Shown here one piece after another: positions 63,095 to 64,000 of a stretch of DNA of 64,000 bases. The stretch is taken from contig NZ_BAAAWU010000001.1 of the NCBI RefSeq assembly GCF_039535235.1, positions 2,418,001 through 2,482,000 of the forward strand, in the 5' to 3' direction. The position numbers and the translations under genes were made by a program. The notes beneath the pieces are model-generated. The model was given only the letters and a program-made list of their open reading frames with translations, was not told the DNA's origin and searched no databases. The first letter of the stretch is position 1; every line of letters begins with the position of its first letter. The stretch is from Streptomyces roseoviridis (GTDB lineage: Bacteria > Actinomycetota > Actinomycetes > Streptomycetales > Streptomycetaceae).

Positions 63095-63348
63095 CTCTTC
63101 CCCTTGGTCAGCTGGTAGACGGCGGTGGTCGCCGCCATGCTCAGCACGCCGAAGACGAGCTGGATCCAGTAGAAGGCGGGGAAGCCGAACAGACGCGGCT
63201 CATCGTGGTTGTACAGGAACGGGATCAGCGGAACCACGACGGCCACCAGCAGGATCCAGTGCCACCGACTGCGCTCCGAAGGGGGCGCGACGGTCGTGTC
63301 TTCCTTTTCCGGCGTTGACAAGGACTCTCTTCCTCTCCACGACTTCAT
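63091..63348 (-). CDS. DUF3311 small membrane subunit
   Basis: 85 residues with two helices (HWILLVAVVVPLIPFLY and GFPAFYWIQLVFGVLSMAATTAVYQ) joined by NHDEPRLF, the DUF3311 pattern. It probably assists the adjacent symporter. The ATG at 63348 overlaps the Nramp stop (ATGA); a TTG at 63321 behind GGAAGAG is an alternative start. Confidence 0.88.
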   Translation of the reverse strand: MKSWRGRESLSTPEKEDTTVAPPSERSRWHWILLVAVVVPLIPFLYNHDEPRLFGFPAFYWIQLVFGVLSMAATTAVYQLTKGKR

Positions 63349-64000
63349 CCCACGACGACCAGCGCGATGAGAGCCAGGTTCAGTACCGTGATCACCACGG
63401 TGGCCCCGTACGCGGCCACCGTGGTGATCCGGCGGTTGACCAACTCCCCCATGAGGTCGGCCCGACGGGCGAAGCCGGCCAGCGGCCACAGCGCGAACGG
63501 AATGCCGAAGCTGAGGACCACTTGGGAGAGTACGAGTGCGAACCCGGGCTCGACCCCGGTGGCGAGCACCGCGAAGGCGGGCACCAGAGTGACTCCCCGG
63601 CGGACCATGACCGAGGTACGGCGGCCCAGGAAGCCCTCGAAGATGACCGCGCCCGCGTAGTTGCCCACGGCGGTGGAGGCGAACCCCGAGGCGAGCAGCG
63701 CCAGGGCGAAGATCACCGCCAGGGGCGTGCCCAGTTCGCGGGCGAAGCCGTCGTAGGCGCCCTGCAGGCTCTCGGCGTCCGCCGGTGTCAGCGTGGCGGC
63801 CGCGGCCACCAGCATCGACAGGTTGACGAGTCCGGCGAGCCCCATGGCGATGACGATGTCGAGCCGGGTGGCGCTCACCAGGGAGCGCCGCCGCGCGGGG
63901 TCCTGGAGCGCGGCGCCGTGGCGGTCGCGTACCAGGGCACCGTGCAGGTATATCGCGTGCGGCATCACGGTGGCGCCCAGGATGCCGACGGCGAGCAGCA
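63345..64000 (-). CDS. Nramp-family divalent metal transporter (5' part beyond the right end)
   Basis: The C-terminal 217 residues are visible, from the TM6 region LLAVGILGATVMPHAIYLHGALV onward, with five further helices. The TM6 motif reads MPHAIYLH where most Nramp proteins have MPHN-YLHS. Probable proton-coupled Mn2+/Fe2+ import. First gene of a leftward operon with DUF3311, symporter and the small membrane protein, an unusual pairing. Confidence 0.9.
   Translation of the reverse strand, partial: LLAVGILGATVMPHAIYLHGALVRDRHGAALQDPARRRSLVSATRLDIVIAMGLAGLVNLSMLVAAAATLTPADAESLQGAYDGFARELGTPLAVIFALALLASGFASTAVGNYAGAVIFEGFLGRRTSVMVRRGVTLVPAFAVLATGVEPGFALVLSQVVLSFGIPFALWPLAGFARRADLMGELVNRRITTVAAYGATVVITVLNLALIALVVVG

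Overview
The window is chromosomal DNA of a Streptomyces species. It is very GC-rich with strong third-position GC bias, and it carries genus markers: the multidomain 2-oxoglutarate decarboxylase, wblE, a SigH/anti-sigma pair, nickel superoxide dismutase with its maturation protease, snapalysin, an EshA-type encapsulin and the das/nagB chitin-sugar cluster. From memory, gene order follows the lon-to-dasR stretch of S. coelicolor (around SCO5285 to SCO5226), so most of it is core chromosome. I saw no rRNA, tRNA, insertion sequence, prophage or CRISPR array.

Left part (1-10.3 kb): the 5' two thirds of lon runs off the left end, with HspR-type (HAIR) and ClgR-type operators in its promoter. Rightward follow a GNAT acetyltransferase, a small lipoprotein, a spermidine-synthase-like protein, an overlapping response regulator/histidine kinase pair and kgd.

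The most unusual part (10.27-22.34 kb, all leftward): a conflict/peptide-modification island. In transcription order it holds a trypsin-associated Trypco1-type protein, a trypsin-like protease with a VMAP-C-like region, a MoxR-like AAA+ ATPase, a SAV_2336-type protein with a degenerate vWA-like site plus TPR-like helices, a 65-residue FxsA-like peptide that lacks the FxSxx tail, an HExxH putative peptide beta-hydroxylase, and an FxsT-type TIR/NB-ARC/TPR protein. No radical SAM FxsB or FxsC is visible. This is my best candidate for an undescribed system.

Middle (22.4-35.3 kb): DUF6104 protein, a DUF4097 protein with a PadR regulator behind an AT-rich palindrome, a secreted GH5 hydrolase, a zinc-binding-type oxidoreductase, malic enzyme, an amino-acid ABC importer operon, a methyltransferase divergent from a CGNR regulator, and sodX/sodN.

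35.3-53 kb: small unknown genes, the LysR regulator/snapalysin divergent pair, a family 2B encapsulin shell with its polyprenyl synthase partner, a cytosolic-looking amidase, a PLP-dependent deaminase/desulfhydrase, a Na+/H+ antiporter, the anti-sigma/SigH pair, a lipid kinase beside a 41-bp tandem repeat, wblE behind a CRP-like palindrome, and a PdtaS-like kinase.

Right part (52.5-64 kb): a TetR/SDR divergent pair with two operators, then the amino-sugar regulon nagB, dasD, dasC, dasB, dasA, dasR with several DasR-responsive elements (dre). It ends with a leftward operon of an Nramp transporter (cut by the right end), DUF3311 protein, SSS-type symporter and a small membrane protein. Coding is dense, many start/stop pairs overlap (ATGA/GTGA), and convergent genes are separated by long perfect hairpins.
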